NCBI GenBank assembly: GCA_030536515.1
Contig: JAUNPV010000006.1
Location: 1-64,000 of the forward strand
Length of the DNA: 64,000 nucleotides
From: Eubacteriales bacterium
Lineage (GTDB): Bacteria; Bacillota; Clostridia; Oscillospirales; Oscillospiraceae
Direction of reading: 5' to 3'
Part shown: positions 7,704 through 15,288 of the stretch, one piece after another
Position numbering within the stretch: position 1 is the stretch's first letter
How the letters are laid out: every line of letters starts with the position of its first letter
Notes under the pieces: generated by a model
Databases searched by the model: none
Seen by the model: the letters and a program-made list of their open reading frames with translations, nothing else
Told to the model about the DNA's origin: nothing
Position numbers and translations under genes: made by a program

Positions 7704-8117
7704 TCATGCCGGGTAGGTGTTGCTCAGCAGCAGCAGCAGGGGCAGGGCCAGGGTGAAGATGCTGACGGCCCAGGGGTACATGGCCTTGCGGGAGCAGAAC
7801 ATCAGAAACAGGCAGGCGATGGTCAGCCCCAGAGGGCCGGACACCGCCAGGGACCGGGCCACGGTGGTGGCGAACTCCCCGGTGGACTGCAAATTCAGCC
7901 CCACCTGCTCGGGCAGATGCTCGGTATTGTAGGCGGCCAGCTTCAGCGCCACGTACACCACCGGGGCGGCCATGACGAATTTGCGCAGGCGGAACAGCCA
8001 CACGCCGATGAGATTGATGATGCTGTTGATTTTCGCCGACACGGCCTTGAATTTCTCCATGCCGGAGGCCTTTGCAGGCTCTCTGCGGTTTTCCACAGAA
8101 CTGCCGGAATTTTCCAT
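7704..8117 (-). CDS. Conserved-type small membrane protein of unknown function
   Basis: 137 residues. A polar N-terminus of about 45 residues is followed by three hydrophobic segments (around FVMAAPVVYVALKLAAY, GPLGLTIACLFLMF and IFTLALPLLLLL). I do not recognise the family. ATG at 8117 is chosen because GGAGG lies eight bases upstream; the longer frame lacks a binding site. It is monocistronic, with a strong terminator downstream and a divergent small gene upstream. The C-terminus ends a few residues after the last helix. Confidence 0.7.
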   Translation of the reverse strand: MENSGSSVENRREPAKASGMEKFKAVSAKINSIINLIGVWLFRLRKFVMAAPVVYVALKLAAYNTEHLPEQVGLNLQSTGEFATTVARSLAVSGPLGLTIACLFLMFCSRKAMYPWAVSIFTLALPLLLLLSNTYPA

Positions 8118-8272
8118 ATTGATCCCTCCGGGAAACATTTTTTCTATTTTACCATACTGGGCTGCCGGATGCAAGGTGAAGAAAAAATTTTACGATTTTG
8201 TCGATATAGTCCGTTTTATTGTACCCATTGTTTTGTATACTAGGCCCATACAAAACAAAGGAGGGTTTTACC

Positions 8273-8437
8273 ATGAAACGTACACACAGAAATTCTCACC
8301 TGCGCATCTACACCCCCGCCTGCCCCAACGGGGCGGACCAGCAGTATTTTGCCGGCAAGGCCCTGGACCTGCTGACGGGCCTTGCCTCGGTGGTGGGGTT
8401 TATCACCGCCGTGGCCTTCCTGTTTATTTTTGCATGA
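8273..8437 (+). CDS. 54-residue single-pass membrane protein
   Basis: Small protein with a basic N-terminus (MKRTHRN), a polar middle and one C-terminal membrane helix (GLASVVGFITAVAFLFIFA). AAAGGAGGG lies ten bases before ATG and a TATACT box about 40 bases upstream. It converges on and overlaps the phosphodiesterase gene by 14 bases at the 3' end. The function is unknown; tail-anchored peptides of this size are often toxins, transporter subunits or stress proteins, but nothing here decides. Confidence 0.6.
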   Translation: MKRTHRNSHLRIYTPACPNGADQQYFAGKALDLLTGLASVVGFITAVAFLFIFA

Positions 8438-8918
8438 GCAGGTCCTCGTCTTTGAGAATGCGGATGTCCCGGATTTTTCCGTCGCCGGTCTCAATGAGGC
8501 CGGCGCTTCCGCCGTAGTAGCCGCAGGCGCCGGGGTTCAGAATCCACAGGCCGTCCTCCTGGCGGCAGTCCGCCTGGTGGGTGTGGCCGTAGAGGACAGC
8601 GTCCACCCCGCAGGCCCGGGCGTCCCGCAGCAGGGCTCCCAGCCCCGACTTGACCCGGTGCTTGTGGCCGTGGGTCATGTACAGGTTCACGCCGAAAATC
8701 TGGCGGATATCGACATCCGAAAAGCCCGGCGGGCACCGGTAGCTGTCACAGTTGCCGGGGACCTGGTAGAGGGTGATATCGGGAAATTCCTGGCGCAGGG
8801 CCATGCCGTCGTCAAAATAATCCCCCAGGTGAATCATGGCGTCGGGCTTCACCGCCTGCACGCAGCGGAACATAAAGCGCAGTGAGGAATGGGAATCGGA
8901 AAAAACAAGGATTTTCAT
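8424..8918 (-). CDS. YfcE/MJ0936-family metallophosphoesterase
   Basis: 164-residue cytoplasmic phosphodiesterase with the complete metal-binding set: D8-x-H10 (FSDSHS), GD at 32-33, GNCD at 56-59, THGH near 82-85 and GHTH at 111-114. Family members hydrolyse phosphodiesters with Mn or Ni; the natural substrate is unknown. Length is normal. TTGGAGG lies eight bases before the ATG. It is transcribed alone, downstream of the AraC-type gene on the same strand with about 65 bases between. Confidence 0.9.
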   Translation of the reverse strand: MKILVFSDSHSSLRFMFRCVQAVKPDAMIHLGDYFDDGMALRQEFPDITLYQVPGNCDSYRCPPGFSDVDIRQIFGVNLYMTHGHKHRVKSGLGALLRDARACGVDAVLYGHTHQADCRQEDGLWILNPGACGYYGGSAGLIETGDGKIRDIRILKDEDLLMQK

Positions 8919-8984
8919 GGACTGTCCTCCAAGATGAGCTTGTGTTATTTTGATTATATCATACCTTGGGAGAAAATGCCATAG

Positions 8985-9860
8985 CTAATCGTCTTTTGCC
9001 GAAATTTCGTCCAGGGCCACCTCCCGGAAGAATTTCCGCTTTTCCGAGGGGGTGCAGCCGTAGATTTCCCGGAAATACTGGTTCAGCATTTTGGGGTCCC
9101 GGAAGCCGTGGCGCTCCGCCAGCTCCCCGATGGACTCACCGGTGGTTTCCAGGTCCCGGCAGAAGGCGGTGGTCCTGACCTGGTAGACGTATTGCAGGAA
9201 GCTCAGGCCCATGTTCTTTTTGAACAGGCGGCAGAAGTATTCCTTGTTCAGCCCCATGGCCCCGGCGGCCCCCTCCAGGGACAGCTCCTCCCCGTGGTGC
9301 AGCTGGACGTAATCCAGCACCGGCTCCAGCCGGGCCATGTCGCTGCGCTGGAGGGTGGATTCCTCCAGGGCCAGAGGCCTTGAAAAATACCGCACCAGCA
9401 GGGCCGTCACCGCAAACAGCCGGGCCTTGCGCTCCAGCTTGCTGGCCAGGTGGGTCTGCTCTGTCTCCTGGAGCATCTCGTGCATATAGGTTTTCAGCTG
9501 CTCATAGGCCGCCGCCTTTTCCCGCTCCTCAGGGCCAAAGGTCAGGGAAAACTGCAAATGGTCAAAGGTGGGCACATACTTGCACATGGGCAGGGGCAGA
9601 ATATGGACCACCAGGAAGGAGGCATCGGGGCTGCACCGGGTGGCGTGAATCTCATGGGGGTTTAAAATGCAGATATCCCCCGGCTTTCCGTGAAGGACGG
9701 CGTTTTCCAGATTGCAGGTCACCTGCCCGCTGACGAACAGCAGCAGCTCCACCGCCTGGTGCCAGTGGGGCGGGATGTAGGAATTGGGGTGGCTGTCGTA
9801 GCGTATGCCGAAGCCACTTTCATCTATATTATTTAAAAGTTTATGTTGGTAATTACTCAC
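8985..9860 (-). CDS. AraC family transcriptional regulator
   Basis: 291 residues. An N-terminal cupin-like sensor domain (IPPHWHQAVELLLFVSG, then PGDICILNPHEIHAT) is typical of sugar-responsive AraC regulators. The C-terminal ~100 residues hold two helix-turn-helix units (LSLEGAAGAMGLNKEYFCRLF and SIGELAERHGFRDPKMLNQYF). The start is a GTG at 9860 with only a weak AAGAG upstream. Its promoter (9934-9961) is back-to-back with that of the small-peptide unit, so that divergent unit is a natural candidate target. The effector is unknown. Confidence 0.88.
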   Translation of the reverse strand: MSNYQHKLLNNIDESGFGIRYDSHPNSYIPPHWHQAVELLLFVSGQVTCNLENAVLHGKPGDICILNPHEIHATRCSPDASFLVVHILPLPMCKYVPTFDHLQFSLTFGPEEREKAAAYEQLKTYMHEMLQETEQTHLASKLERKARLFAVTALLVRYFSRPLALEESTLQRSDMARLEPVLDYVQLHHGEELSLEGAAGAMGLNKEYFCRLFKKNMGLSFLQYVYQVRTTAFCRDLETTGESIGELAERHGFRDPKMLNQYFREIYGCTPSEKRKFFREVALDEISAKDD

Positions 9861-9933
9861 AAAATCAGCTCTTTTCTTCCGTTAACGAGTTAATAAATTA
9901 TTCACAATGTCAATATTCACCCAATGTAAGTCA

Positions 9934-9961
9934 ATTATAGCACTTTTTTCCCATTCGTCAA
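9934..9961 (-). promoter_or_regulatory. Promoter of the AraC-type regulator
   Basis: TTGACG (9956-9961), a 16-base spacer and TATAAT (9934-9939) on the minus strand. Confidence 0.7.
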
Positions 9962-9972
9962 GGTGGTATAAT
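9944..9972 (+). promoter_or_regulatory. Divergent promoter of the small-peptide unit
   Basis: Extended -10 TGGTATAAT (TATAAT at 9967-9972) with a weak TTTTTT -35 at 9944-9949. It overlaps the regulator's promoter on the other strand. Confidence 0.6.
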
Positions 9973-10075
9973 GCCTGCAACTTGAGGGGCCCCCAAGGCC
10001 GGGGTCTGCAAGTTTTGTACAGAGAAATTTCAGCAGTGTGTCCGCCACACCGCCCGTTTTATGGAGGTATATGCT

Positions 10076-10150
10076 ATGATCAACGTTCAGGTTATCACGG
10101 CACGCATTATCCGCGCCATGGAGAAGCATACGAAAAAGATCACCGGTTAA
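10076..10150 (+). CDS. Possible 24-residue basic peptide with structured leader
   Basis: ATG at 10076 is preceded by GGAGG at an eight-base spacing. The frame encodes a basic, amphipathic-looking peptide (containing VITARIIRAMEKHTKK) and stops at 10150. An in-frame ATG at 10061 overlaps the binding site and is less likely. About 100 nt of leader contain GC-rich inverted segments (GGGGCCCC; CTTG...CAAG), and a hairpin with a T run follows. The unit is divergent from an AraC regulator. It could be a small protein, a leader peptide or a small RNA; no family is recognised. Confidence 0.4.
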   Translation: MINVQVITARIIRAMEKHTKKITG

Positions 10151-10176
10151 TCCTTCCGGCATCGAACTTACACGTC

Positions 10177-10211
10177 CCTGTCAGCCACCTTCAGGCTGCG
10201 GGGGCTTTTTC
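10177..10211 (+). terminator. Terminator of the small-peptide unit
   Basis: Stem CAGCC/GGCTG extended by CCC/GGG pairs across mismatches, followed by CTTTTTC. Confidence 0.55.
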
Positions 10212-10278
10212 TTTGGCACAAATCCCCTGTCCGGCGCATAGCCTATAGAAACACCATTGCCTGACAGGAGGTCGTATT

Positions 10279-10500
10279 ATGCAAAATCCAATGAATCCTT
10301 CCGAGCTCCTCAAGCTGGCCCAGTCTCCGGCCGGACAGAAGCTCCTGACAATGCTCCAGCAGTCCGGCGGAAGCCAGCTCTCCGCCGCCATGGAACAGGC
10401 AGCCAGAGGGGACATGGCCCCGGCCAAGCGGGAGCTGTCCGCTCTGCTGAGCTCCCCGGAGGCGAAAAGGCTCCTTAATGAGCTGGAGGGCAGCCTATGA
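10279..10500 (+). CDS. Small conserved-type protein, 73 residues
   Basis: Helical, soluble protein (MQNPMNPSELLKLAQSPAG, then ARGDMAPAKRELSALLSSPE). I cannot name a family. GACAGGAGG lies nine bases before ATG. Its stop overlaps the start of the next gene (ATGA), so it is translationally coupled to a related protein: both begin with short helices rich in L, S and Q and carry stretches like LLSSPEAKRL/LLTALSPYL. First gene of a three-gene unit. Confidence 0.7.
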   Translation: MQNPMNPSELLKLAQSPAGQKLLTMLQQSGGSQLSAAMEQAARGDMAPAKRELSALLSSPEAKRLLNELEGSL

Positions 10501-10847
10501 GCGAGCTGGATGACAAGCTGTCCGCCATACTGGGAAATCCCCAGATGATGCAGCAGATTATGTCCCTGGCCCAGTCCCTGGGCGATTCCCCGCCGGAAAA
10601 GCCCAGGCAGAGCGAGCAGCCGCCGGGGGGGCTGAAGCTGGACCCGGGGATGCTCCAGGCCATTTCCCGGATGAGCGCCGGAGGAACTGTGGATTCCGAC
10701 CAGCAGGCCCTGCTGACGGCCCTGTCGCCATATCTGAGCCAGAGCCGTGTCAGCAAGCTGGAGCGGGCCATGCGGGCGGCCCGGATTGCAGGGGCCGCCT
10801 CGGCGTTTCTCGGCTCCGGGGCCCTCCAGCGGCTTACGGGGAGGTAG
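10497..10847 (+). CDS. Small conserved-type protein, 116 residues
   Basis: The N-terminal segment (MSELDDKLSAILGNPQMMQQ) is followed by a Pro/Glu-rich linker and a helical C-terminal domain (DQQALLTALSPYLSQSR, then RAARIAGAASAFLG). It is cytoplasmic by sequence. It overlaps the upstream gene by four bases and ends three bases before the next, so the trio is one operon. The function is unknown. Comparable trios occur in spore-forming Clostridia as I recall, which makes a sporulation link plausible but unproven. Confidence 0.7.
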   Translation: MSELDDKLSAILGNPQMMQQIMSLAQSLGDSPPEKPRQSEQPPGGLKLDPGMLQAISRMSAGGTVDSDQQALLTALSPYLSQSRVSKLERAMRAARIAGAASAFLGSGALQRLTGR

Positions 10848-10850
10848 CTC

Positions 10851-11171
10851 ATGTATAACCGGTACATCCCACAATCCGACGGCTCCTATCAAAAAAACCG
10901 GGTGCCGGACAAGGCAAGGTCCCCGGACTCCAGGCCCGACCAGCGGCGGCCTCAGCAGCCCTCGCCGGTGTGCCCCCCTCCCCCCCGGCCCTGCCGGGAG
11001 CGGCCGGAGCCTCCGGCGGCCTCGGGCATTGGGAGCTTTTTGAAAAATCTGCTTCCAAAGGACTTTGACACCGAGGATTTGCTGATTATCCTGCTGTTTC
11101 TGCTGATGTCCCGGGACTGCGAGGACCAGAATTCCGCCCTGCTGACCCTGGCGCTGTATCTTTTTTTGTAG
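10851..11171 (+). CDS. Small proline-rich protein with hydrophobic C-terminus, 106 residues
   Basis: Begins MYNRYIPQSDGSYQKNR, continues with a Pro/Arg-rich linker, then a hydrophobic segment (TEDLLIILLFLLMSRDCE) and a final hydrophobic stretch ending in ALYLFL. The MYNRY-x-P-x-x-DG-x-Y start is one I associate with a Clostridia family of unknown role. It could associate peripherally with a membrane. Last gene of the three-gene unit. No clear terminator follows before the structured RNA. Confidence 0.65.
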   Translation: MYNRYIPQSDGSYQKNRVPDKARSPDSRPDQRRPQQPSPVCPPPPRPCRERPEPPAASGIGSFLKNLLPKDFDTEDLLIILLFLLMSRDCEDQNSALLTLALYLFL

Positions 11172-11191
11172 CTTTTTGCCGAATTCTGTGC

Positions 11192-11197
11192 TAGAAT
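11192..11197 (+). promoter_or_regulatory. Extended -10 box placing a start at the RNA stem
   Basis: TGCTAGAAT (extended -10; TAGAAT at 11192-11197). Six bases separate it from 11204, the first base of the closing stem of the RNA candidate. The -35 is poor. Confidence 0.45.
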
Positions 11198-11203
11198 ACA
11201 GGA

Positions 11204-11478
11204 GGCATACGGGGGTCGAACCCGCACCGCCTGTCAGCGTGTCTATTGGGTGCTTTCCGCCTTATCGTCCTTGCCTTGCGTCAGCAAGGCTGCGTCCTCT
11301 GCGGCGGAAATCCCTCCAATATCCACAGCTGACAGGTGCTTCGCAGTTTTCAGGGAGCTGTTTTTCGTCAGAACAAGGAAAATTCCGCCGGGAATACTGT
11401 CGTATTGCCAAGGGATTTTCTGCCGTACTGGCGGAAAACAGCCCCTGAAAACCGATGCGGGTTCGGCTCCCGTATGCC
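11204..11478 (+). ncRNA. Candidate 275-nt structured RNA with two long arms
   Basis: Bases 11204-11226 pair with 11456-11478 over 23 positions, all Watson-Crick except two G-U pairs. Inside are two arms. Arm 1 combines CCTGTCAGC 11230-11238 with 11328-11336, TATTGG 11244-11249 with 11316-11321, TTTCCGCC 11254-11261 with 11303-11310, and CCTTGC 11269-11274 with 11284-11289. Arm 2 pairs 11346-11371 with 11428-11452 with one bulge and two G-U pairs, then a further inner helix. The -10 box puts +1 at the stem's first base. The downstream hydrolase start codon is 21 bases past the stem. I recognise no known class (not tmRNA, 6S, SRP, RNase P or a T-box). A mobile palindrome is the alternative. Confidence 0.5.
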
Positions 11479-11498
11479 TAACCGGAGGAGGTGTCTGT

Positions 11499-12116
11499 AT
11501 GACGGCACGGAAAAAGCGACTCATTTGTATTTGCCTGGCAGCTGCGCTGCTGGCAGCCGCCGGATATTGCTATCTGAAGGCCCCCTGGGGCTTTGCCCGG
11601 GAGGTCAGCCGCCAGGAAAAGGCCATGCGGCTGCTGTATGTGGAAACGGCCGCGGGGTACCTGGGGGACAACGAATCCGACGGAAGCCACCGGGCAATCA
11701 TCGACCTGTACAACAGCCACCAGCCCCTGGCCCAGGATTACACCGTAACCTACGAGGACAGCTGGTGCGCCGCCTTTGTCTCCGCCATGGCCATTCAGAG
11801 CGGCATCACGGACATTGTGCCCACGGAATGCAGCTGCGAGCGGCAGATTGGCCTGTTCCGGGACCTGGGCCGCTGGCAGGAGAAGGATACCTACGTTCCC
11901 CTGCCCGGGGACCTGATTTTCTACGACTGGGACGAATGGGGCCTGGGAGATTCCACCGGCTGGGCGGACCATGTGGGCATCGTGGTGGGGACCAAGTGGC
12001 CTTTCATCAAAGTCATCGAGGGAAACTGGAAGGACAGCGTCACCTATCACTACATTCTCATGGGCCACCCCCAGGTGCGGGGGTTCGCCCTGCCGGATTT
12101 TGCATCCATCTGCTAG
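11499..12116 (+). CDS. Membrane-anchored CHAP/NlpC-like cysteine amidase
   Basis: 205 residues. The N-terminal signal anchor (residues 8-26) is followed by an extracytoplasmic domain with a CHAP-type catalytic pattern: C90 in DSWCAAFVSAMA, PGDLIFY at 136-142, H158 in WADHVGIV, and EGNW at 174-177. The family cleaves peptidoglycan amide or peptide bonds. ATG at 11499 has GGAGGAGG upstream; a longer frame would run through the RNA candidate and is rejected. Expression may be tied to that RNA, because only 20 bases separate them. Cell-wall hydrolases often carry c-di-AMP (ydaO) riboswitches, but that consensus is not evident here. Confidence 0.85.
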   Translation: MTARKKRLICICLAAALLAAAGYCYLKAPWGFAREVSRQEKAMRLLYVETAAGYLGDNESDGSHRAIIDLYNSHQPLAQDYTVTYEDSWCAAFVSAMAIQSGITDIVPTECSCERQIGLFRDLGRWQEKDTYVPLPGDLIFYDWDEWGLGDSTGWADHVGIVVGTKWPFIKVIEGNWKDSVTYHYILMGHPQVRGFALPDFASIC

Positions 12117-12134
12117 GGAACCGATACAAGCGTA

Positions 12135-12296
12135 AAAACCATGTCATTGCGAAACCAGTGCCTCAGCACTGGTTGTGGCAATCCGTTCGCTCTTCATTTT
12201 TCCAACGGAAAAATGAACTGGTTGGCCCAAGGGCCAACCAGTTGGAATACGGATTGCCACACCAGCTTGCGAGCTGGTTCGCAATGACATGGTTTT
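12135..12296. repeat. Palindromic repeat, family A
   Basis: 162-bp element with outer inverted ends AAAACCATGTCATTGCG/CGCAATGACATGGTTTT. Inside are hairpins CCAGTGC.GCACTGG and CCAGC.GCTGG, GGCAATCCG/CGGATTGCC, and a central palindrome. It fills the gap between the hydrolase and trpS. Confidence 0.8.
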
Positions 12297-12299
12297 GTG

Positions 12300-13322
12300 T
12301 TATCTTGCCACAAAGCCAACCTTTTTGTAAACCTTCCGAAGGGTTTTTTCGGCCACACAGCTGGCCCGCTGGGCGCCGTCCCGGTAGACGCTTTCCAGGT
12401 ACGCCTTGTCCTTCATCAGGCGGGCGGCCTCCTCGCGGATGGGGCGGAGGGTCTCCACCACCGCCTCGCCCACCTTGGGCTTGAAGGCGCCGTAGCCCTG
12501 ACCGGCAAACTCCGCCTCAATCTGCTCGAAGGTCCGGCCGGTGCAGGCGGCGTAAATGGTCATCAGGTTTGCAACGCCGGGCTTGTTCTCCTTGTCATAG
12601 CGGACGCAGTTTTCCGTGTCGGAGTCAGTAATGGCCCGCTTGAACTGGCGCATGATGGTCTCCGGGGTGTCCATGAGGATGATGCGCCCAGTGTCCTCGT
12701 TTTCGGACTTGGACATTTTGGCGGAGGGGTTGGTCAGGCTCATCACTCTTGCGCCCACCTTGGGGACAAAGGGCTCGGGAATTTTGAACACGTCGCCGTA
12801 GATGCCGTTGAACCGGCGGGCGATGGTGTGGCACAGCTCCACGTGCTGCTTCTGGTCCTCGCCCACCGGTACCAAGTCCGGCTGGTACAGGAGGATATCG
12901 GCGGCCATGAGGCTGGGATAGGTGAACAGGCCGCCGTTGATGTTGTCAACGTTCTTGGCGGACTTGTCCTTGAACTGGGTCATGCGGCTGAGCTCGCCGA
13001 ACATGGAATAGCAGTCCAGCACCCAGCCCAGCTCGGCGTGCTGGTGGACGTGGCTCTGGATGAACAGGGTGTTCTTCTGGGGGTCCAGGCCGCAGGCAAT
13101 ATACTGGGCCAGCTGCTCCAGGGTCCGGCGGCGCAGATCCGCCGGGTTCTGCCGGACGGTAATGGCGTGAAGGTCCGCCATAAAATAGTAGCAGTCATAC
13201 TGGTCGGCACGCTCCGCCCAGTTTTTCACAGCACCCAGATAGGAGCCCAGGGTCATATCCCCGGAGGGCTTGATGCCGGAGAGCATCCGCTTTTTGGGGG
13301 TAGTCAGGATTTCTTCGCTCAT
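12300..13322 (-). CDS. trpS: Tryptophanyl-tRNA synthetase
   Basis: 340-residue class I synthetase that charges tRNA-Trp. The HIGH-type motif TLGSY lies near residue 24-28 in GIKPSGDMTLGSYLG, KMSKS is at 202-206 (NPSAKMSKSEN), and the tryptophan-pocket segment YPSLMAADILLY is intact. Length matches bacterial TrpRS. AAAGGAAG lies upstream of the ATG, and a sigma-A promoter is at 13356-13384. No T-box leader is present in the short leader. It is monocistronic. Confidence 0.97.
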   Translation of the reverse strand: MSEEILTTPKKRMLSGIKPSGDMTLGSYLGAVKNWAERADQYDCYYFMADLHAITVRQNPADLRRRTLEQLAQYIACGLDPQKNTLFIQSHVHQHAELGWVLDCYSMFGELSRMTQFKDKSAKNVDNINGGLFTYPSLMAADILLYQPDLVPVGEDQKQHVELCHTIARRFNGIYGDVFKIPEPFVPKVGARVMSLTNPSAKMSKSENEDTGRIILMDTPETIMRQFKRAITDSDTENCVRYDKENKPGVANLMTIYAACTGRTFEQIEAEFAGQGYGAFKPKVGEAVVETLRPIREEAARLMKDKAYLESVYRDGAQRASCVAEKTLRKVYKKVGFVAR

Positions 13323-13355
13323 GTTTTACTCGCTTCCTTTTTTGACATTTTGGAT

Positions 13356-13384
13356 ATTTTACCATAGATAATTCAGGAATGCAA
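13356..13384 (-). promoter_or_regulatory. Promoter of trpS
   Basis: TTGCAT (13379-13384), a 17-base spacer and TAAAAT (13356-13361) on the minus strand. Confidence 0.7.
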
Positions 13385-13403
13385 GGGTATTTTCGCACCG
13401 TAG

Positions 13404-13425
13404 GGCGGGCTGCCCTCAGCCCGCC
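13404..13425. repeat. Short palindrome of the family C type
   Basis: GTAGGGCGGGCTG...CAGCCCGCC: a 9-bp stem with a 4-base loop, resembling the GTAGGG-led ends of longer family C elements. Confidence 0.5.
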
Positions 13426-13498
13426 GCAGCGTCAGACGGTCAGCTTGTGCACGTTCCTGTATCCAGCCGCCCTGCCGTGGGATTTTCGCCATTGGGAA

Positions 13499-13527
13499 TT
13501 GATTTTTTGTTTTCTATGTGCTATACT
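13499..13527 (+). promoter_or_regulatory. Promoter of gltX
   Basis: TTGATT (13499-13504), a 17-base spacer and TATACT (13522-13527), about 40 bases before the start codon. Confidence 0.8.
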
Positions 13528-13566
13528 TTATCGTAGAAATTTATGACATAAAGAGGTAAATAAACT

Positions 13567-15210
13567 ATGGATTATCAAGCACTTGCTGATCTTCTGTTTC
13601 CCGATGTAACCGACACCCCGGAGATGCTGGAGGAGCGGTTCCCGGTTCGGAATCTGCCCGAGGGCGCTGTGGTCACCCGGATGGCCCCCTCCCCCACCGG
13701 CTTTGTCCACCTGGGCAACCTGGTCCAGGGCCTGACCTCCGAGCGGATGGCCCACCAGAGCGGCGGCGTTTTGTTCCTGCGGGTGGAGGACACCGATGCC
13801 AAGCGGGAGGTCCCCGGGGCTGTGGAGGTGCTGATTAACACGCTGAAGCACTACGGCATTCACTTTGACGAGGGCGCTTCCCTGGAGGGGGACGTGGGCA
13901 TTTACGGCCCCTATCACCAGAGCAAGCGGGCTGCCATTTACCATGTGTACGCCAAGAAGCTGGTGGCCGAGGGCAAGGCCTACCCCTGCTTCTGCACCGA
14001 GGAGGAGCTGACCGCCATGCGGGAGACCCAGGAGACAAATAAGGAGAACACCGGCTACTACGGCAAATACGCCATGTGGCGTGACCGGCCCATGGAGGAC
14101 ATTCAGGCCCAGCTTGATGCCGGAAACCCCTGGGTGCTGCGCTTTCGGTCCACTGGTTCCATCGAAAATCAGTTCAAGTTTGACGATTTGGTGAAGGGCA
14201 AGCTGACCATCACCGAAAACGACGTGGACCACGTGCTGCTGAAATCCGACGGCATTCCCACCTACCACTTTGCCCACGCCGTGGACGATCACCTGATGCG
14301 CACCACCCATGTGGTCCGGGGCGACGAGTGGCTGCCCAGCCTGCCCTTCCATATCCAGCTGTTCAAGGCCCTGGGCTTTAAGCTGCCCAAGTACGTCCAC
14401 ATCGGGCCTCTGATGAAGATGGACGGGGCCTCCAAGCGCAAGCTCAGTAAGCGGAAGGACCCGGAGCTGGCGCTGACCTACTACAAGGCCGAGGGCTTCC
14501 CGGTGGAGGCCGTCTGCGAATACATGATGACCGTGCTGAACTCCAACTTTGAGGACTGGCGGCGGGCCAACCCCGACGCCCCCATCGATGCCTTCAAGTT
14601 CAGCCCCAAGAAGCTGAATCCCGCCGGTTCCCTGTTCGACTATGCCAAGCTCACCGACGTTTCCAAGAACGTCATCGCCAAAATGGACGCTTCCAAGGTA
14701 TATCACCTTCTGACCCAGTGGGCCGAGGAATTCGACCCCGACTTTGCCGCCAGGCTCACCGCCGACCCGGCCTTTGCCACCGCCATTCTCGCCATCGGCC
14801 GGGGCGGAAAGAAGCCCCGGAAGGACATCGCCGTCTGGAAGGAGGCCAAGGCCTACATGGGCTTCTTCTACGACGCGTATCTGGAAAAGCCCGTGTTCGA
14901 CGAAAAATTCGACCGCGCCGTCATTTCCAGGGCCCTGCGCCTGTTCCTGGACCGGTTCGACATGGCAGACGATTCCGCCGCCTGGTTCGACAAGGTCAAG
15001 GCCATCACTGAGGAGCTGGGCTTCACCACCGACATGAAGGCCTACAAGGCAGACCCCGCCGCCTTCCCCGGCACCGTGGCCGACGTGTCCACCTTCATCC
15101 GCCAGGCCGTCACCGGGAAAACCAACTCCCCGGACCTGTACACCGTCATGCAGATTCTGGGCTATGACCGCACGGTAGCCCGGATTCAGGCTGTCATGGA
15201 GCAGCTGTAA
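13567..15210 (+). CDS. gltX: Glutamyl-tRNA synthetase
   Basis: 547-residue class I synthetase. HIGH-type HLGN is at 48-51 in PSPTGFVHLGNL, the substrate block RVEDTD is near 72-77, and the KMSKS-type KLSKR is at 292-296. The C-terminal anticodon-binding helical domain is complete. It is somewhat longer than the usual 470-490 residues, with an extended N-terminus (about 30 residues before the catalytic fold) seen in one clostridial GltX subgroup. In Bacillota it usually also charges tRNA-Gln for later amidation (family knowledge). It has its own promoter and terminator. Confidence 0.96.
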   Translation: MDYQALADLLFPDVTDTPEMLEERFPVRNLPEGAVVTRMAPSPTGFVHLGNLVQGLTSERMAHQSGGVLFLRVEDTDAKREVPGAVEVLINTLKHYGIHFDEGASLEGDVGIYGPYHQSKRAAIYHVYAKKLVAEGKAYPCFCTEEELTAMRETQETNKENTGYYGKYAMWRDRPMEDIQAQLDAGNPWVLRFRSTGSIENQFKFDDLVKGKLTITENDVDHVLLKSDGIPTYHFAHAVDDHLMRTTHVVRGDEWLPSLPFHIQLFKALGFKLPKYVHIGPLMKMDGASKRKLSKRKDPELALTYYKAEGFPVEAVCEYMMTVLNSNFEDWRRANPDAPIDAFKFSPKKLNPAGSLFDYAKLTDVSKNVIAKMDASKVYHLLTQWAEEFDPDFAARLTADPAFATAILAIGRGGKKPRKDIAVWKEAKAYMGFFYDAYLEKPVFDEKFDRAVISRALRLFLDRFDMADDSAAWFDKVKAITEELGFTTDMKAYKADPAAFPGTVADVSTFIRQAVTGKTNSPDLYTVMQILGYDRTVARIQAVMEQL

Positions 15211-15223
15211 CGATTCTATTTGA

Positions 15224-15257
15224 CCGCCCCCTGCATTTTTTCAGATGCAGGGGGCGG
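15224..15257 (+). terminator. Terminator of gltX
   Basis: 13-bp perfect stem CCGCCCCCTGCAT/ATGCAGGGGGCGG with an 8-base loop, 14 bases past the stop. Confidence 0.65.
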
Positions 15258-15288
15258 AGGCTTGCATTTTTCATTGGAGCATAACGAT

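Noticed and set aside
11204..11478. tmRNA identity for the structured region
   Set aside because: A T-arm-like end exists, but there is no CCA, no tag-peptide reading frame and no conserved tmRNA 5' signature.
11250..11498. N-terminal extension of the CHAP hydrolase through the RNA candidate
   Set aside because: The ATG at 11499 has a strong ribosome binding site and begins a proper signal anchor; the upstream frame shows no coding character.
11204..11498. ydaO (c-di-AMP) riboswitch before the hydrolase
   Set aside because: Plausible from the downstream function, but the conserved ydaO core cannot be located and the 23-bp closing stem does not fit.
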